This document shows, one piece after another, positions 27,360 through 36,340 of a DNA stretch of 64,000 bases; within the stretch, counting starts at the first letter, position 1, and every line of letters starts with the position of its first letter. The notes under the pieces are model-generated. The model did not search any database. It was not told the origin of the DNA and worked only from the letters and a program-made list of their open reading frames with translations. Source of the DNA: Apilactobacillus zhangqiuensis (lineage in GTDB: Bacteria; Bacillota; Bacilli; Lactobacillales; Lactobacillaceae); assembly GCF_019656215.1 (NCBI RefSeq), contig NZ_BPLK01000002.1, positions 124,001-188,000 of the forward strand. The letters are read 5' to 3'. Position numbers and translations under genes: made by a program.

Positions 27360-27914
27360 ATGGATGCAAAAAAATTAATAGTGATTACCGGTCCGGCTGG
27401 AAGTGGGAAGACTTCCCTTCGCGACTACGTGATTGACAAGTACCACGCAGCTAAAGTAATTACGCATACCACTCGATCACCGCGTGATGGTGAACAAAAT
27501 GGTATTGATTATTATTTTGAAAATGACGAATCATTTAATCAATTGCATTTATTAGAACATGTTCAATATTCACACGCTAAGTACGGCTCTTCAATGGAGG
27601 GGATTAACGAAGCATGGAACGAAAATGATTTAGCTATTATTGTGCTTGATACCTTAGGAGCTGCTACATACAAGCAAAAATTAGGTGATCAAGCCATTGT
27701 CTGGTTTGTCCAAGTTAACGATCCAGTTATTCTTCGTGAACGAATGATTAAACGTGGCGATGACATCGAACATGTTAATCAAAGAATTGATAGTAATGAA
27801 TACAAGCGCGACATTGAAATCCCAGATAACTTAAAAGATGTAGCGACAATCATCGAAAATAATGATTGGCAAAAAGCGCAAAACCAAGTTGATGAATTAA
27901 TCAAAACAATCTAA
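27360..27914 (+). CDS. guanylate kinase-like nucleotide kinase
   Basis: A 184-residue P-loop protein: GPAGSGKTS at about residues 11-19, TTRSPRDGEQNGIDYYF matches the guanylate kinase GMP-binding loop, and RMIKRGDD the lid. The main gmk copy is typically near rpoZ/priA and is absent here, so this may be a paralogue with another role. Coupled to the Nudix gene, which suggests nucleotide pool cleaning, by inference. Confidence 0.75.
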   Translation: MDAKKLIVITGPAGSGKTSLRDYVIDKYHAAKVITHTTRSPRDGEQNGIDYYFENDESFNQLHLLEHVQYSHAKYGSSMEGINEAWNENDLAIIVLDTLGAATYKQKLGDQAIVWFVQVNDPVILRERMIKRGDDIEHVNQRIDSNEYKRDIEIPDNLKDVATIIENNDWQKAQNQVDELIKTI

Positions 27915-27945
27915 AAAAGACCTAACGTAAAGTTAGGTCTTTTTA
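27913..27945. terminator. bidirectional intrinsic terminator
   Basis: AAAGACCTAAC and GTTAGGTCTTT arms with T run, between convergent units. Confidence 0.85.
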
Positions 27946-27946
27946 T

Positions 27947-28270
27947 TTATATTAATCTAATTATTGCTAACGAGATAATTCCGATAATCACAATTACTAA
28001 TAAACTCTTAGTGATAATAGCAGCTATGAGAGATGGAACTGAAGCAATTAAGTTTTCCCAGTTGATGGAAGGTAAGTGTCCCAGGTGTTGGACGAACAGT
28101 TCTGAGAACCATAACGTTGCCATAATCACGATGGGGACGAAACTTAGAAACTCTTCAACTGGTTTCGATAATTTGAATTTCTTTAATAGGATGAACGGCA
28201 TCACACGTGACAACCAAGTAACTAGCGTACATCCAATAATGGTTAGTAGCGTGAAATTAAAAGAAGACAT
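27947..28270 (-). CDS. azlD: AzlD-type branched-chain amino acid export subunit
   Basis: A 107-residue membrane protein of about four helices, with TWLSRVMPFILLKKFKLSKPVEEFL near the start, diagnostic for AzlD. It functions with AzlC in export of branched-chain or similar amino acids (known for the family). Its ATG overlaps the azlC end by 14 bases. Confidence 0.88.
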   Translation of the reverse strand: MSSFNFTLLTIIGCTLVTWLSRVMPFILLKKFKLSKPVEEFLSFVPIVIMATLWFSELFVQHLGHLPSINWENLIASVPSLIAAIITKSLLVIVIIGIISLAIIRLI

Positions 28271-28964
28271 GTTTGATAATCACTCCAATCAGACAAGTAA
28301 TCAGTGTTACTAGTAGGATTAATAGGTTGCTTGGAATAAAGATTAATCCAATAAATACCATGATGAAGGTGATTAAAATCATCAATAGTTTCAATTTCAA
28401 TGGCATACCATTTTTGGCAATCACTTGTAGGTATAATAATCCGATGAACATTGCGACAAGGGCAAAGTCTAATCCAATTGCGTATGGATTATGGATGAAA
28501 CTACCGGCGATGGCACCGACAAATGAGGCACCGGCCCAGGTGAAATAAGAGACAATGTTGGCGGTATTAAACCAGGTAAACGTTAACTGATTATCAGTGT
28601 AGTTAACCTTATTCATACCCAAAGCAAAACTCTCGTCTGTCAAAAAAGAACCAATTAAGATGTTTTTGAACATCGATTCATTCTTAAAGTATGGTGCGGT
28701 TGTGATACTCATTAGAATCATTCTGGAGTTGACCAGAAAAATCGCAAGCACAATCGAGAAAACGGGATTGTGTAAAGCCATCATTGATACCAAAATGAAT
28801 TGAGCCGATCCGGCATAAACGGTTAACGATAAAATGGCGACTAGCCAGGGGCTAAAACCAAGGGACTTCCCGATAATCCCAAAAGCGAGTCCGATTCCGA
28901 TGTAGCCAAACATGGTGGGAATACTATCTTTGATTGCTGCTTTTGCAGTTAGTTGATTGTCGAT
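28257..28964 (-). CDS. azlC: AzlC-type amino acid exporter, apparent ATC start
   Basis: The large subunit of the AzlCD exporter, with GYIGIGLAFGIIGKSLGFSPW, AGSAQFI and several helices. ATG 28913 lacks a ribosome site and would remove the usual AzlC N-terminus. The frame extends 17 codons upstream to an ATC at 28964, reading (M)DNQLTAKAAIKDSIPT, as expected for AzlC. The bases before this ATC, AAGGATGTGATGAGGT, match the 16S-complementary AAGGAGGTGAT at ten of eleven positions. No ATG, GTG or TTG lies in this frame before a TGA. ATC initiation is inferred. Confidence 0.78.
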   Translation of the reverse strand: MDNQLTAKAAIKDSIPTMFGYIGIGLAFGIIGKSLGFSPWLVAILSLTVYAGSAQFILVSMMALHNPVFSIVLAIFLVNSRMILMSITTAPYFKNESMFKNILIGSFLTDESFALGMNKVNYTDNQLTFTWFNTANIVSYFTWAGASFVGAIAGSFIHNPYAIGLDFALVAMFIGLLYLQVIAKNGMPLKLKLLMILITFIMVFIGLIFIPSNLLILLVTLITCLIGVIIKHVFF

Positions 28965-28989
28965 ACCTCATCACATCCTTATAAAAAAA

Positions 28990-30261
28990 TTAGTTGTTAA
29001 TAAGATATTGTTTAAATCGTTCACTGTCAACTGCAGTTAGTTCTGCTTTGACCTTGGTTCCTTCGGCCACGTATTCGGTTGAAAGTACGTTGGCATCAGT
29101 GTTTAGGTAGTTAACAATGTCACCCTTATCGAACGGAATTAAAAATTCTTCAGTAACGTAATCCTTGTAACTATTTTCTCGAATGATTTGAACCAATTCG
29201 TCGATAGAGTCTTCTTCAAGTGCTGCCATGATTAGGTTATCACCAGCACGTTGAGGACGAGGTTCATCTAGGATGTCAGCCTTGTTAAAGACGGTAATCA
29301 TTGGGATGTTTTCGACCCCGATTTCCTTCAATGTTTGCTCAGTGGTCTTCATCATTAGTTCCTTATTTTCATCGGCTTCGTCGACCACCTGAACTAATAA
29401 ATCAGCATTAGCAGCTTCGGCCAAAGTGGAACGGAAGGCCTTAACCAATTGGTGAGGTAACTTACTTACGAAACCAACGGTGTCAGATAGTAACATGGTT
29501 TTGTTGTCATCGAAAATTAGTTTTCTAACGCTGGTGTCCAAGGTAGCAAACAACATGTTTTTAACCATGACTTGCTTTTCTTGGTTTTCACCGTATCGGT
29601 TAACCAGTTGGTTCATGATGGTCGACTTACCTGCGTTGGTGTATCCAACCAAGGCTACAGTAGGGATGTTTTTACCATCACGTTGTTTTCTTTGTGTTAG
29701 GTCTGATTTTTGGATATCCTTTAGTTCTTGTTTAATGTGAGAAATATCCTTTTCAATCACACGACGGTTTAATTCAAGTTGGGATTCACCGGAACCACGG
29801 TTGGTGAATCCACCACCACCGCTACCAGTTTGTTGATCTAGTCGTTGACTAGCACTGGTGTGCAAACGGGGAAGTTGATATTGCAACTTGGCCAATTGAA
29901 CTTGAAGCTTGGCTTCATGAGTTCTAGCACGGTTAGCAAAGATTTCCAAAATTAGGCCTGTACGGTCGATGATTTTCGTTTCAGTTTGCTTTTCTAGGTT
30001 TCTGATTTGGCTAGGTGATAGTTCATCATTAACGATGACCATGTCAGCGCCTTTATCCAAGACGGTCATCTTTAATTCTTCAACTTTACCTTTACCGAAG
30101 TATGTGGCTTTATCGGGATGATCTAGCTTTTGAACCAAACGAGCCACAACTTCTAGGTTATTAGCTTCAGCTAGGGCAGCTAATTCAGTCATTGAGTACT
30201 CGAATTGCTCATTGTCTAGGTTTAAACCTATGATAACGGCAGTTTGTTGTTCTGTATCCAA
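28990..30261 (-). CDS. hflX: GTPase HflX
   Basis: A 423-residue ribosome-associated GTPase that splits or rescues stalled ribosomes. It has the N-terminal HflX domain with a Gly-rich linker (TGSGGGGFTNRGSGESQLE), then the G domain: GYTNAGKST (G1), DTVGF (G3) and NKAD (G4). TTG 30261 is seven bases after AAGGAGGT; no closer ATG fits. Single gene. Confidence 0.93.
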   Translation of the reverse strand: MDTEQQTAVIIGLNLDNEQFEYSMTELAALAEANNLEVVARLVQKLDHPDKATYFGKGKVEELKMTVLDKGADMVIVNDELSPSQIRNLEKQTETKIIDRTGLILEIFANRARTHEAKLQVQLAKLQYQLPRLHTSASQRLDQQTGSGGGGFTNRGSGESQLELNRRVIEKDISHIKQELKDIQKSDLTQRKQRDGKNIPTVALVGYTNAGKSTIMNQLVNRYGENQEKQVMVKNMLFATLDTSVRKLIFDDNKTMLLSDTVGFVSKLPHQLVKAFRSTLAEAANADLLVQVVDEADENKELMMKTTEQTLKEIGVENIPMITVFNKADILDEPRPQRAGDNLIMAALEEDSIDELVQIIRENSYKDYVTEEFLIPFDKGDIVNYLNTDANVLSTEYVAEGTKVKAELTAVDSERFKQYLINN

Positions 30262-30579
30262 ATGAATACCTCCTTGTTATTTTTATCCATTATACCATTT
30301 ACATATGGTGAATAAGAATGATTATACAAAAGATGAAATATAATAAAAAATTAGAGGGATTTAATAAAATTATGAGCATAACTTTCATAATGATTAGATT
30401 ATCTAAACCATTCACAAGTCTTGATGCATTAACATTTTCTTTACTTTTAGATTTAGAAAAATTCAACTAAATTAAAATTAAATTAGAAAAAGTATTGCAT
30501 TTTATAATCGTCTGGTGGTATGATTTTCTCAATCCTTTTAAACAAAAACTTTTTAGTAAGGAAATTGGGGGTAATGGAA
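30262..30579 (+). promoter_or_regulatory. opp upstream region
   Basis: A gene-free AT-rich stretch. It contains a likely sigma-A promoter, TTGCAT at 30495-30500 and TATGAT at 30519-30524 with 18 bases between, and two small inverted repeats upstream: ATTATGA/TCATAAT and TTAGATTATCTAA. They could be operator sites but no regulator is identified. No small gene is visible here. Confidence 0.6.
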
Positions 30580-32205
30580 ATGAAAATGAAATCCGTAGTA
30601 AAGCTAGGGGTTGTTGGTGCAGCATCAGCATTCCTATTAGCAGCCTGTGGTAATTCTTCAAAAGAATCCACAAGTAAGTATATTAACTGGCAAACCAGTT
30701 CTCAATTACCAACATTGGATGCTTCAAAAGCAACCGATACAGTTAGTTTTGGTGCATTAAACAATAGTAATGAAGGACTATTGATCAATGCAGCTAACAA
30801 CAAGTTAAAACCTGGTGTAGCCGAAAGTTACAAGGTATCAAAAGACGGTAAGACATACACATTCAACTTACGTCATTCAAAATGGAGTGACGGTAAGCCA
30901 GTAACTGCCAAAGACTTTGTCTACGGTTGGCAACGTACTGTAAGTCCTAAGACAGCTTCACAATACTCATACCTATTCTCCAACGTTGCAAACGCTGATG
31001 CAATCGGTAAGGGTAAGGCACCTGTTTCATCATTAGGTGTTAAAGCTGAAGGTGACTACAAACTAGTTGTTACGTTAAATAAGCCTCAAGATTACTTCAA
31101 GTACTTAGTAACAATGGCACCATTCTTACCACAAAGCGAATCAGCTGTTAAAAAGTTCGGTTCAGCTTACGGTACATCAAGTAAGGACATGGTATACAAC
31201 GGACCATTCAAAGTTGAAGGATGGACTGGTACCAACAACTCATGGACTTTAGTTAAGAACAAAGACTACTACAATGCAAGCAAGATTAAGGTTGCCGGTG
31301 TTAAGTTCAACGTTCAAAACGATGCCAACACTTCATTAAACCAATATGAAACTGGCGAACTTGATGAAACTGCATTATCAGGTGCACAACAAGTTGCTAA
31401 GTACAAGAATTCAAGCGAATTCCACTCACAAAAGCAAGCATCAACTTTCTACATTGAATTAAACGAAAAGAAAGATCCTATCTTTAAGAACGCAAATATT
31501 AGAAAAGCTATCTCATTAGCAATTGACCGTGATGAATACACTAAGAACACTTTAGGTGACGGTTCAATCTCAGCTGTAGGTTACGTATCACCTGATATGT
31601 CAAAACGTAACGGTAAAGACTTTACTGAATACGCTGGAACCAAGACTGGTGTAACTTACAACTTAGCAGAAGCTAAGAAACTATGGGCTAAGGGTCTAAA
31701 AGAAGTTGGTAAGAAGTCAGTTGACTACTCAATCCTATCTGATGACACTGATTCAGGTAAGAAGACTACTGAATTCCTACAAACTGCTCTAGAAAAACTA
31801 CCTGGCCTAAAGGTATCTGCACAAAACATTCCATTTAAGTCAAGATTAAACCGTTCACAAAATGGTCAATTTGACATGGTTGTTAGTGCATGGGGTGCTG
31901 ATTTCCCAGACCCAATTTCATTCCTACAACTATTTACTTCTGATGGTTCATACAACAACGGTAAGTGGAGCAATGCTAAATACGACGAATACGTTAAGAA
32001 CGCTGAAGGCGTAGATGCAAACAACCCTGCTAAACGTTGGAATGATCTAGTAAATGCTGAAAAAGAATTAATGGCTGACCAAGGAATTATTCCTCTATAC
32101 CACCAAGTAAATTCTGAAGCTATCAAGCCTCGTGTAAGTGGTGTACAATTCTTCCCTACTGGTTCACCTTATGACTTCAGAGATGCTACTATTTCAAAGA
32201 AGTAA
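30580..32205 (+). CDS. oppA: oligopeptide-binding lipoprotein OppA
   Basis: Extracellular peptide-capturing lipoprotein of the Opp importer. The signal peptide ends with the lipobox LLAAC (Cys about residue 22). The mature part carries the SBP family-5 blocks: WSDGKPVTAKDFVYGW, YNGPFKVEGW, IRKAISLAIDRDEY. 541 residues, normal for OppA. ATG 30580 is preferred with GGGGGT eight bases upstream; ATG 30574 is possible. First gene of the five-gene operon. Confidence 0.93.
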   Translation: MKMKSVVKLGVVGAASAFLLAACGNSSKESTSKYINWQTSSQLPTLDASKATDTVSFGALNNSNEGLLINAANNKLKPGVAESYKVSKDGKTYTFNLRHSKWSDGKPVTAKDFVYGWQRTVSPKTASQYSYLFSNVANADAIGKGKAPVSSLGVKAEGDYKLVVTLNKPQDYFKYLVTMAPFLPQSESAVKKFGSAYGTSSKDMVYNGPFKVEGWTGTNNSWTLVKNKDYYNASKIKVAGVKFNVQNDANTSLNQYETGELDETALSGAQQVAKYKNSSEFHSQKQASTFYIELNEKKDPIFKNANIRKAISLAIDRDEYTKNTLGDGSISAVGYVSPDMSKRNGKDFTEYAGTKTGVTYNLAEAKKLWAKGLKEVGKKSVDYSILSDDTDSGKKTTEFLQTALEKLPGLKVSAQNIPFKSRLNRSQNGQFDMVVSAWGADFPDPISFLQLFTSDGSYNNGKWSNAKYDEYVKNAEGVDANNPAKRWNDLVNAEKELMADQGIIPLYHQVNSEAIKPRVSGVQFFPTGSPYDFRDATISKK

Positions 32206-32233
32206 AAACTAATTAAATTAAGTTTTTCATTGT

Positions 32234-32285
32234 GAAGAGTTTTAGATAGCTACTATAATATAGGTAGTCGAATCTAAAACTCTTC
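32234..32285 (+). ncRNA. long hairpin between oppA and oppB
   Basis: GAAGAGTTTTAGAT and ATCTAAAACTCTTC form a perfect 14-pair stem, with an inner CTAC/GTAG pairing in the loop. No T run follows, so it is not a standard terminator; it more likely stabilises or partly attenuates the oppA part of the transcript. Confidence 0.75.
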
Positions 32286-32295
32286 CGTACATAAA

Positions 32296-32311
32296 GGGGG
32301 GAGATTCCCCC
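32296..32311 (+). promoter_or_regulatory. GC hairpin just before oppB
   Basis: GGGGGG and CCCCC with a five-base AGATT loop, ending 24 bases before the oppB ATG and a few bases before its weak GCGAGGA ribosome site. It may damp or pause translation of oppB. Confidence 0.6.
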
Positions 32312-32335
32312 GAAAGATTGCGAGGATATAAAAAT

Positions 32336-33265
32336 ATGGTTAAGTTTTTAGCAAAGCGAATTTTTTACTTGTTATTAACGTTATTCATAGTTGTCACTGT
32401 GACATTCTTCTTAATGAAGTTAATGCCAGGGACTCCATTGACTAACGAAGCTAAACTTTCTCCAGCCGAACGTTACATGGTGTTAAAACAATACGGTTTG
32501 GATCAACCAGTTTGGCAACAATACATTAGTTACCTAGTGAACGCCGTTCACGGTAACTTTGGAACATCATTCCAATTCAGTGATCAACCGGTTTCATACC
32601 TAATCTCAAGTCGTATGGGACCATCACTTCTATTGGGTGCTCAAGCAATGGTTGTCGGAGTGATTGCTGGGATCATTGTTGGTGCCATCGGGGCAATCAA
32701 GAAGAGCACATGGGTTGATACTTCAACTACTATCATCTCAATTTTAGGAATTTCAATTCCTTCATTCGTCTTCTCAGTATTACTACAATACGTAATTGCT
32801 TTGAAGTGGGGATTACTACCAATCGCTGGTTGGAGTGGATTTGCATACACAATTCTTCCAACACTAGCATTGGCAGCAATGCCATTAGCTGAATCAGCAC
32901 GTTTCGTACGTACTGAAATGGTCGACGTTTTAAGTTCAGACTACATTGAATTAGCAAGAGCCAAGGGACTAAGTAAGTTCGGTATTATTTACCACCATGC
33001 TTTAAGAAATAGTCTTATTCCTTTGGTAACAATCATCGGTCCATTGGCCGTAAACATCATGACTGGATCACTAGTTGTTGAAAACATTTTCGCAATTCCA
33101 GGTATTGGTGAACAATTTGTTAACTCAGTGTTAACAAACGATTACCCAACAATCATGGGACTTACAGTTATGTATTGTTTCCTATTATGTGTCGTATTAT
33201 TAATTACCGACATCATATACGGAATAATCGATCCAAGAATCAGAGTAGCAGGGGGAAGAGAATAA
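32336..33265 (+). CDS. oppB: oligopeptide ABC permease OppB
   Basis: A 309-residue membrane subunit with the usual N-terminal helix (KRIFYLLLTLFIVVTVTFFL), an extracellular loop, then the permease domain with EFTARYIELARAKGL-type coupling motif seen here as DYIELARAKGLSKFGIIYHHALRN. The start is ATG 32336 after GCGAGGA. One base separates its stop from the oppC start. Confidence 0.92.
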   Translation: MVKFLAKRIFYLLLTLFIVVTVTFFLMKLMPGTPLTNEAKLSPAERYMVLKQYGLDQPVWQQYISYLVNAVHGNFGTSFQFSDQPVSYLISSRMGPSLLLGAQAMVVGVIAGIIVGAIGAIKKSTWVDTSTTIISILGISIPSFVFSVLLQYVIALKWGLLPIAGWSGFAYTILPTLALAAMPLAESARFVRTEMVDVLSSDYIELARAKGLSKFGIIYHHALRNSLIPLVTIIGPLAVNIMTGSLVVENIFAIPGIGEQFVNSVLTNDYPTIMGLTVMYCFLLCVVLLITDIIYGIIDPRIRVAGGRE

Positions 33266-33266
33266 T

Positions 33267-34286
33267 ATGGCAGATAAAGCAAAACAACTACCAAAAGACG
33301 CCTTTGAACCATTATCAGATGGTGCCCATTTAGATAATGAAAAAATCGCGGCACCTTCTCTTACTTTTGTGAAGGATTCATGGCGTCGTCTAAAGAAAAA
33401 TAAAGCGGCAATGATTTCACTATACATTTTGATTTTCTTATTTGTCGTATCATTTGGATCAGCATTTATTCCTGCATTCAGTAATATTGCTACACATCCA
33501 AACTTAAATAACTTACCACCACGTATTCCTGGAATTGACATTCCTGGATTTAACGGAACTTTAGTGCAAGGTGGAGCACGTATTAACGCCTATACAGGTG
33601 ATGCTGCCAACCATTACTTCTGGTTAGGTAGTGATTACTTAGGTCGTGACTTATTCGCAAGAACATTATTTGGTACTAGAATCTCACTATTAATTGCTGT
33701 TGTCGCAACTTTCTTCGATTTAACTATCGGGGTTGCTTACGGAATTGTCTCAGGTTGGATTGGTGGAAAGGTTGATACTTTCATGCAACGTATTATCGAA
33801 ATCCTACTATCAATTCCTAACCTAGTTGTTATGATTCTTCTACTATTGGTATTAAAACCAGGTATTCCTGCAATCATCATTGCGATTGCATTTACTAGTT
33901 GGATTAACATGGCTCGTTTGGTTCGTGCTCAAACACTTGAATTGAAGAGTCAAGAATTCGTACTAGCTGCTCGTTCACTGGGTGAAAGTTCATTTAAGAT
34001 TGCTTTCAAGCACTTATTACCAAACTTAACTTCAGTGATTATCATTAATACTATGTTCACTATTCCAAGTGCGATCTTCTTCGAAGCATTCCTATCATTT
34101 ATCGGAATCGGGGTTCCAGCTCCAGCAGCTTCATTAGGTACTTTGATTAGTAACGGTCAAAAGTCATTCCAATTCTTACCATATCAAATGTGGGTTCCAG
34201 CAATCGTTCTTTCATTATTAATGATTGCGTTCAACATTTTAGGTGATGGTTTAAGAGATGCATTTGACCCTAAATCAAGAGAGTAG
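33267..34286 (+). CDS. oppC: oligopeptide ABC permease OppC
   Basis: A 339-residue membrane subunit with an extended cytoplasmic N-terminus of about 45 residues, one helix, then a WLGSDYLGRDLFAR region and the permease domain; the coupling motif is EFVLAARSLGESSFKIAFKHLLPN. It pairs with OppB to form the channel. ATG 33267 follows GGGGGAAG with about ten bases spacing. Confidence 0.92.
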   Translation: MADKAKQLPKDAFEPLSDGAHLDNEKIAAPSLTFVKDSWRRLKKNKAAMISLYILIFLFVVSFGSAFIPAFSNIATHPNLNNLPPRIPGIDIPGFNGTLVQGGARINAYTGDAANHYFWLGSDYLGRDLFARTLFGTRISLLIAVVATFFDLTIGVAYGIVSGWIGGKVDTFMQRIIEILLSIPNLVVMILLLLVLKPGIPAIIIAIAFTSWINMARLVRAQTLELKSQEFVLAARSLGESSFKIAFKHLLPNLTSVIIINTMFTIPSAIFFEAFLSFIGIGVPAPAASLGTLISNGQKSFQFLPYQMWVPAIVLSLLMIAFNILGDGLRDAFDPKSRE

Positions 34287-34295
34287 GTGACTAGA

Positions 34296-35342
34296 ATGGA
34301 AAACAAGGAAAATATCTTAGAAGTTAGAAATTTATCAATTAATTTCAAAACTTACGCAGGTACTGTTCAAGCCATTCGTGACATTAGTTTTGATTTAAAG
34401 AAGGGTGAAACCCTAGCAATCGTTGGGGAATCCGGTTCTGGTAAATCAGTAACTACTCGAAGCATTATGGGATTGAACGCACCTAACGCCGACGTTGTCG
34501 ACGGTACCATCGAATTTGATGGCCAAGACATTCTTAAGTTAGATGAAAGAGAATTAAGTAAAATACGTGGTAGCAAGATTGCTGAAATCTTCCAAGATCC
34601 AATGACTTCATTGGACCCAACTATGAAGATTGGTCGCCAAGTTGCCGAACCACTAATGATTCACCAAGGTTTATCCAAAGAAAAAGCAATGGCTAAAGCC
34701 TTGGAAATGTTAAAACTAGTTGGTATTACTAATGCCGAAGAACGTATCAATGATTATCCTTACCAATTCTCTGGTGGGATGAGACAAAGAATCGTGATTG
34801 CGATTGCGTTAGTAAACTACCCAGAAATCTTAATCGCTGATGAACCAACCACTGCGTTGGATGTTACCATTCAAGCTAAGATTCTGGAATTAATGAAGGA
34901 ATTACAAACCAAGATTAACACTTCAATCATATTCATTACCCATGATTTAGGGGTAGTTGCGGGTATGGCTGATCGTGTTGCAGTTATGTATGCGGGTAAA
35001 ATCGTTGAATACGGAACTGTTGATGAAATCTTCTACAATCCAAAGCACCCATACACTTGGGGACTATTAGGTTCAATGCCTACATTGGATACCAACGAAG
35101 ATGTACTACCATCAATCCCAGGTACTCCTCCAGACCTATTGGAACCACCGGTAGGGGATGCGTTTGCTGCTAGAAATAAGTACGCATTAAAGATTGATAC
35201 AATTGAACAACCACCATTCTTTAAGGTTTCTGACACTCACTACGCAGCAACATGGTTGTTAGATGATAGAGCTCCTAAGGTGACTCCACCAGCTGACATC
35301 GTAAAGCGTCAAGAACACTTTAAAAAGACTAAACAAGGATAG
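34296..35342 (+). CDS. oppD: oligopeptide ABC ATPase OppD
   Basis: A 348-residue ATPase with Walker A GESGSGKS, signature FSGGMRQR, Walker B ILIADEPTTALD, and the C-terminal oligopeptide/dipeptide domain with PSIPGTPPDL. ATG 34296 is preferred because AGGTGA lies just upstream; a GTG nine bases earlier overlaps that site. Followed by OppF after eleven bases. Confidence 0.93.
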   Translation: MENKENILEVRNLSINFKTYAGTVQAIRDISFDLKKGETLAIVGESGSGKSVTTRSIMGLNAPNADVVDGTIEFDGQDILKLDERELSKIRGSKIAEIFQDPMTSLDPTMKIGRQVAEPLMIHQGLSKEKAMAKALEMLKLVGITNAEERINDYPYQFSGGMRQRIVIAIALVNYPEILIADEPTTALDVTIQAKILELMKELQTKINTSIIFITHDLGVVAGMADRVAVMYAGKIVEYGTVDEIFYNPKHPYTWGLLGSMPTLDTNEDVLPSIPGTPPDLLEPPVGDAFAARNKYALKIDTIEQPPFFKVSDTHYAATWLLDDRAPKVTPPADIVKRQEHFKKTKQG

Positions 35343-35353
35343 GTGGTGACAAT

Positions 35354-36295
35354 ATGTTAGATAAAGATGCACCAAAAATTTTAGAAGTAAAGAATTTAAA
35401 ACAATACTTTAACGTTGGTCGTAAAGACGAAGTTAGAGCTGTTGATGATATTACCTTCAACGTCCATCAAGGGGAAACATTTGGACTAGTTGGTGAATCT
35501 GGCTCCGGAAAGACAACCACAGGTCGTGCAATTAGTCATTTGTATGAACCAACAGGTGGTAAAATTATCTTTCAAGGCAAGGATGTTTCAAAACTAAAGA
35601 CTAAAAAAGATGAAAAAGAATTCAGAAGTGATATTCAAACAATCTTCCAAGATCCTTACGCATCATTAAACCCACGTATGAAGGTTAAAGATATTATTGC
35701 CGAAGGTATCGACATTAACCATTTAGCTAAAGACAAGGCTGATCGTGATGCTCAAGTTGAAGAATTATTGGAAACAGTTGGTTTGAACAAAGAACACGCC
35801 AACAGATATCCTCATGAATTCTCTGGTGGACAACGCCAAAGAATTGGGATTGCCCGTGCTTTAGCTGTTAAGCCTAAGTTCATCATCGCTGATGAACCTA
35901 TCTCAGCATTGGACGTGTCAATTCAAGCCCAAGTAGTTAACCTACTTAAGGACTTACAAAAGAAACGTAAACTAACATACCTATTTATTGCCCATGATTT
36001 ATCAATGGTTAAATACATTAGTGACCGTATTGGTGTTATGCACTATGGACGTATGTTAGAAATCGCTGATGCCGATGAACTGTACGCTCATCCATTACAC
36101 GATTACACCAGAAGTTTACTTTCAGCTGTTCCGGTACCGGACCCTGAATTTGAAAGACAACGTGAGATCGTAGATTACGATGCAAGTGTTGAAAGTGACG
36201 GAAAGCAACGTAAGTTAGTTGAAATTGCTCCTAACCATTATGTTCGTGCTGCCGATGACGAAATTCAAATGTACAAGGATCGCTTAAACAGCTAA
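35354..36295 (+). CDS. oppF: oligopeptide ABC ATPase OppF
   Basis: A 313-residue ATPase with Walker A GESGSGKTT, signature FSGGQRQR, Walker B FIIADEPISALD and a family C-terminal extension with LLSAVPVPDPEF. It forms the ATPase pair with OppD. ATG 35354 follows AGGTGGTGA. Last gene of the operon, ending at a strong terminator. Confidence 0.93.
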   Translation: MLDKDAPKILEVKNLKQYFNVGRKDEVRAVDDITFNVHQGETFGLVGESGSGKTTTGRAISHLYEPTGGKIIFQGKDVSKLKTKKDEKEFRSDIQTIFQDPYASLNPRMKVKDIIAEGIDINHLAKDKADRDAQVEELLETVGLNKEHANRYPHEFSGGQRQRIGIARALAVKPKFIIADEPISALDVSIQAQVVNLLKDLQKKRKLTYLFIAHDLSMVKYISDRIGVMHYGRMLEIADADELYAHPLHDYTRSLLSAVPVPDPEFERQREIVDYDASVESDGKQRKLVEIAPNHYVRAADDEIQMYKDRLNS

Positions 36296-36333
36296 AAAAA
36301 TAACCGTTACTTTATTAAGTAACGGTTATTTTT
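36294..36333. terminator. opp operon terminator (bidirectional)
   Basis: AATAACCGTTAC and GTAACGGTTATT arms with flanking A and T runs. Confidence 0.9.
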
Positions 36334-36340
36334 ATGTTTA

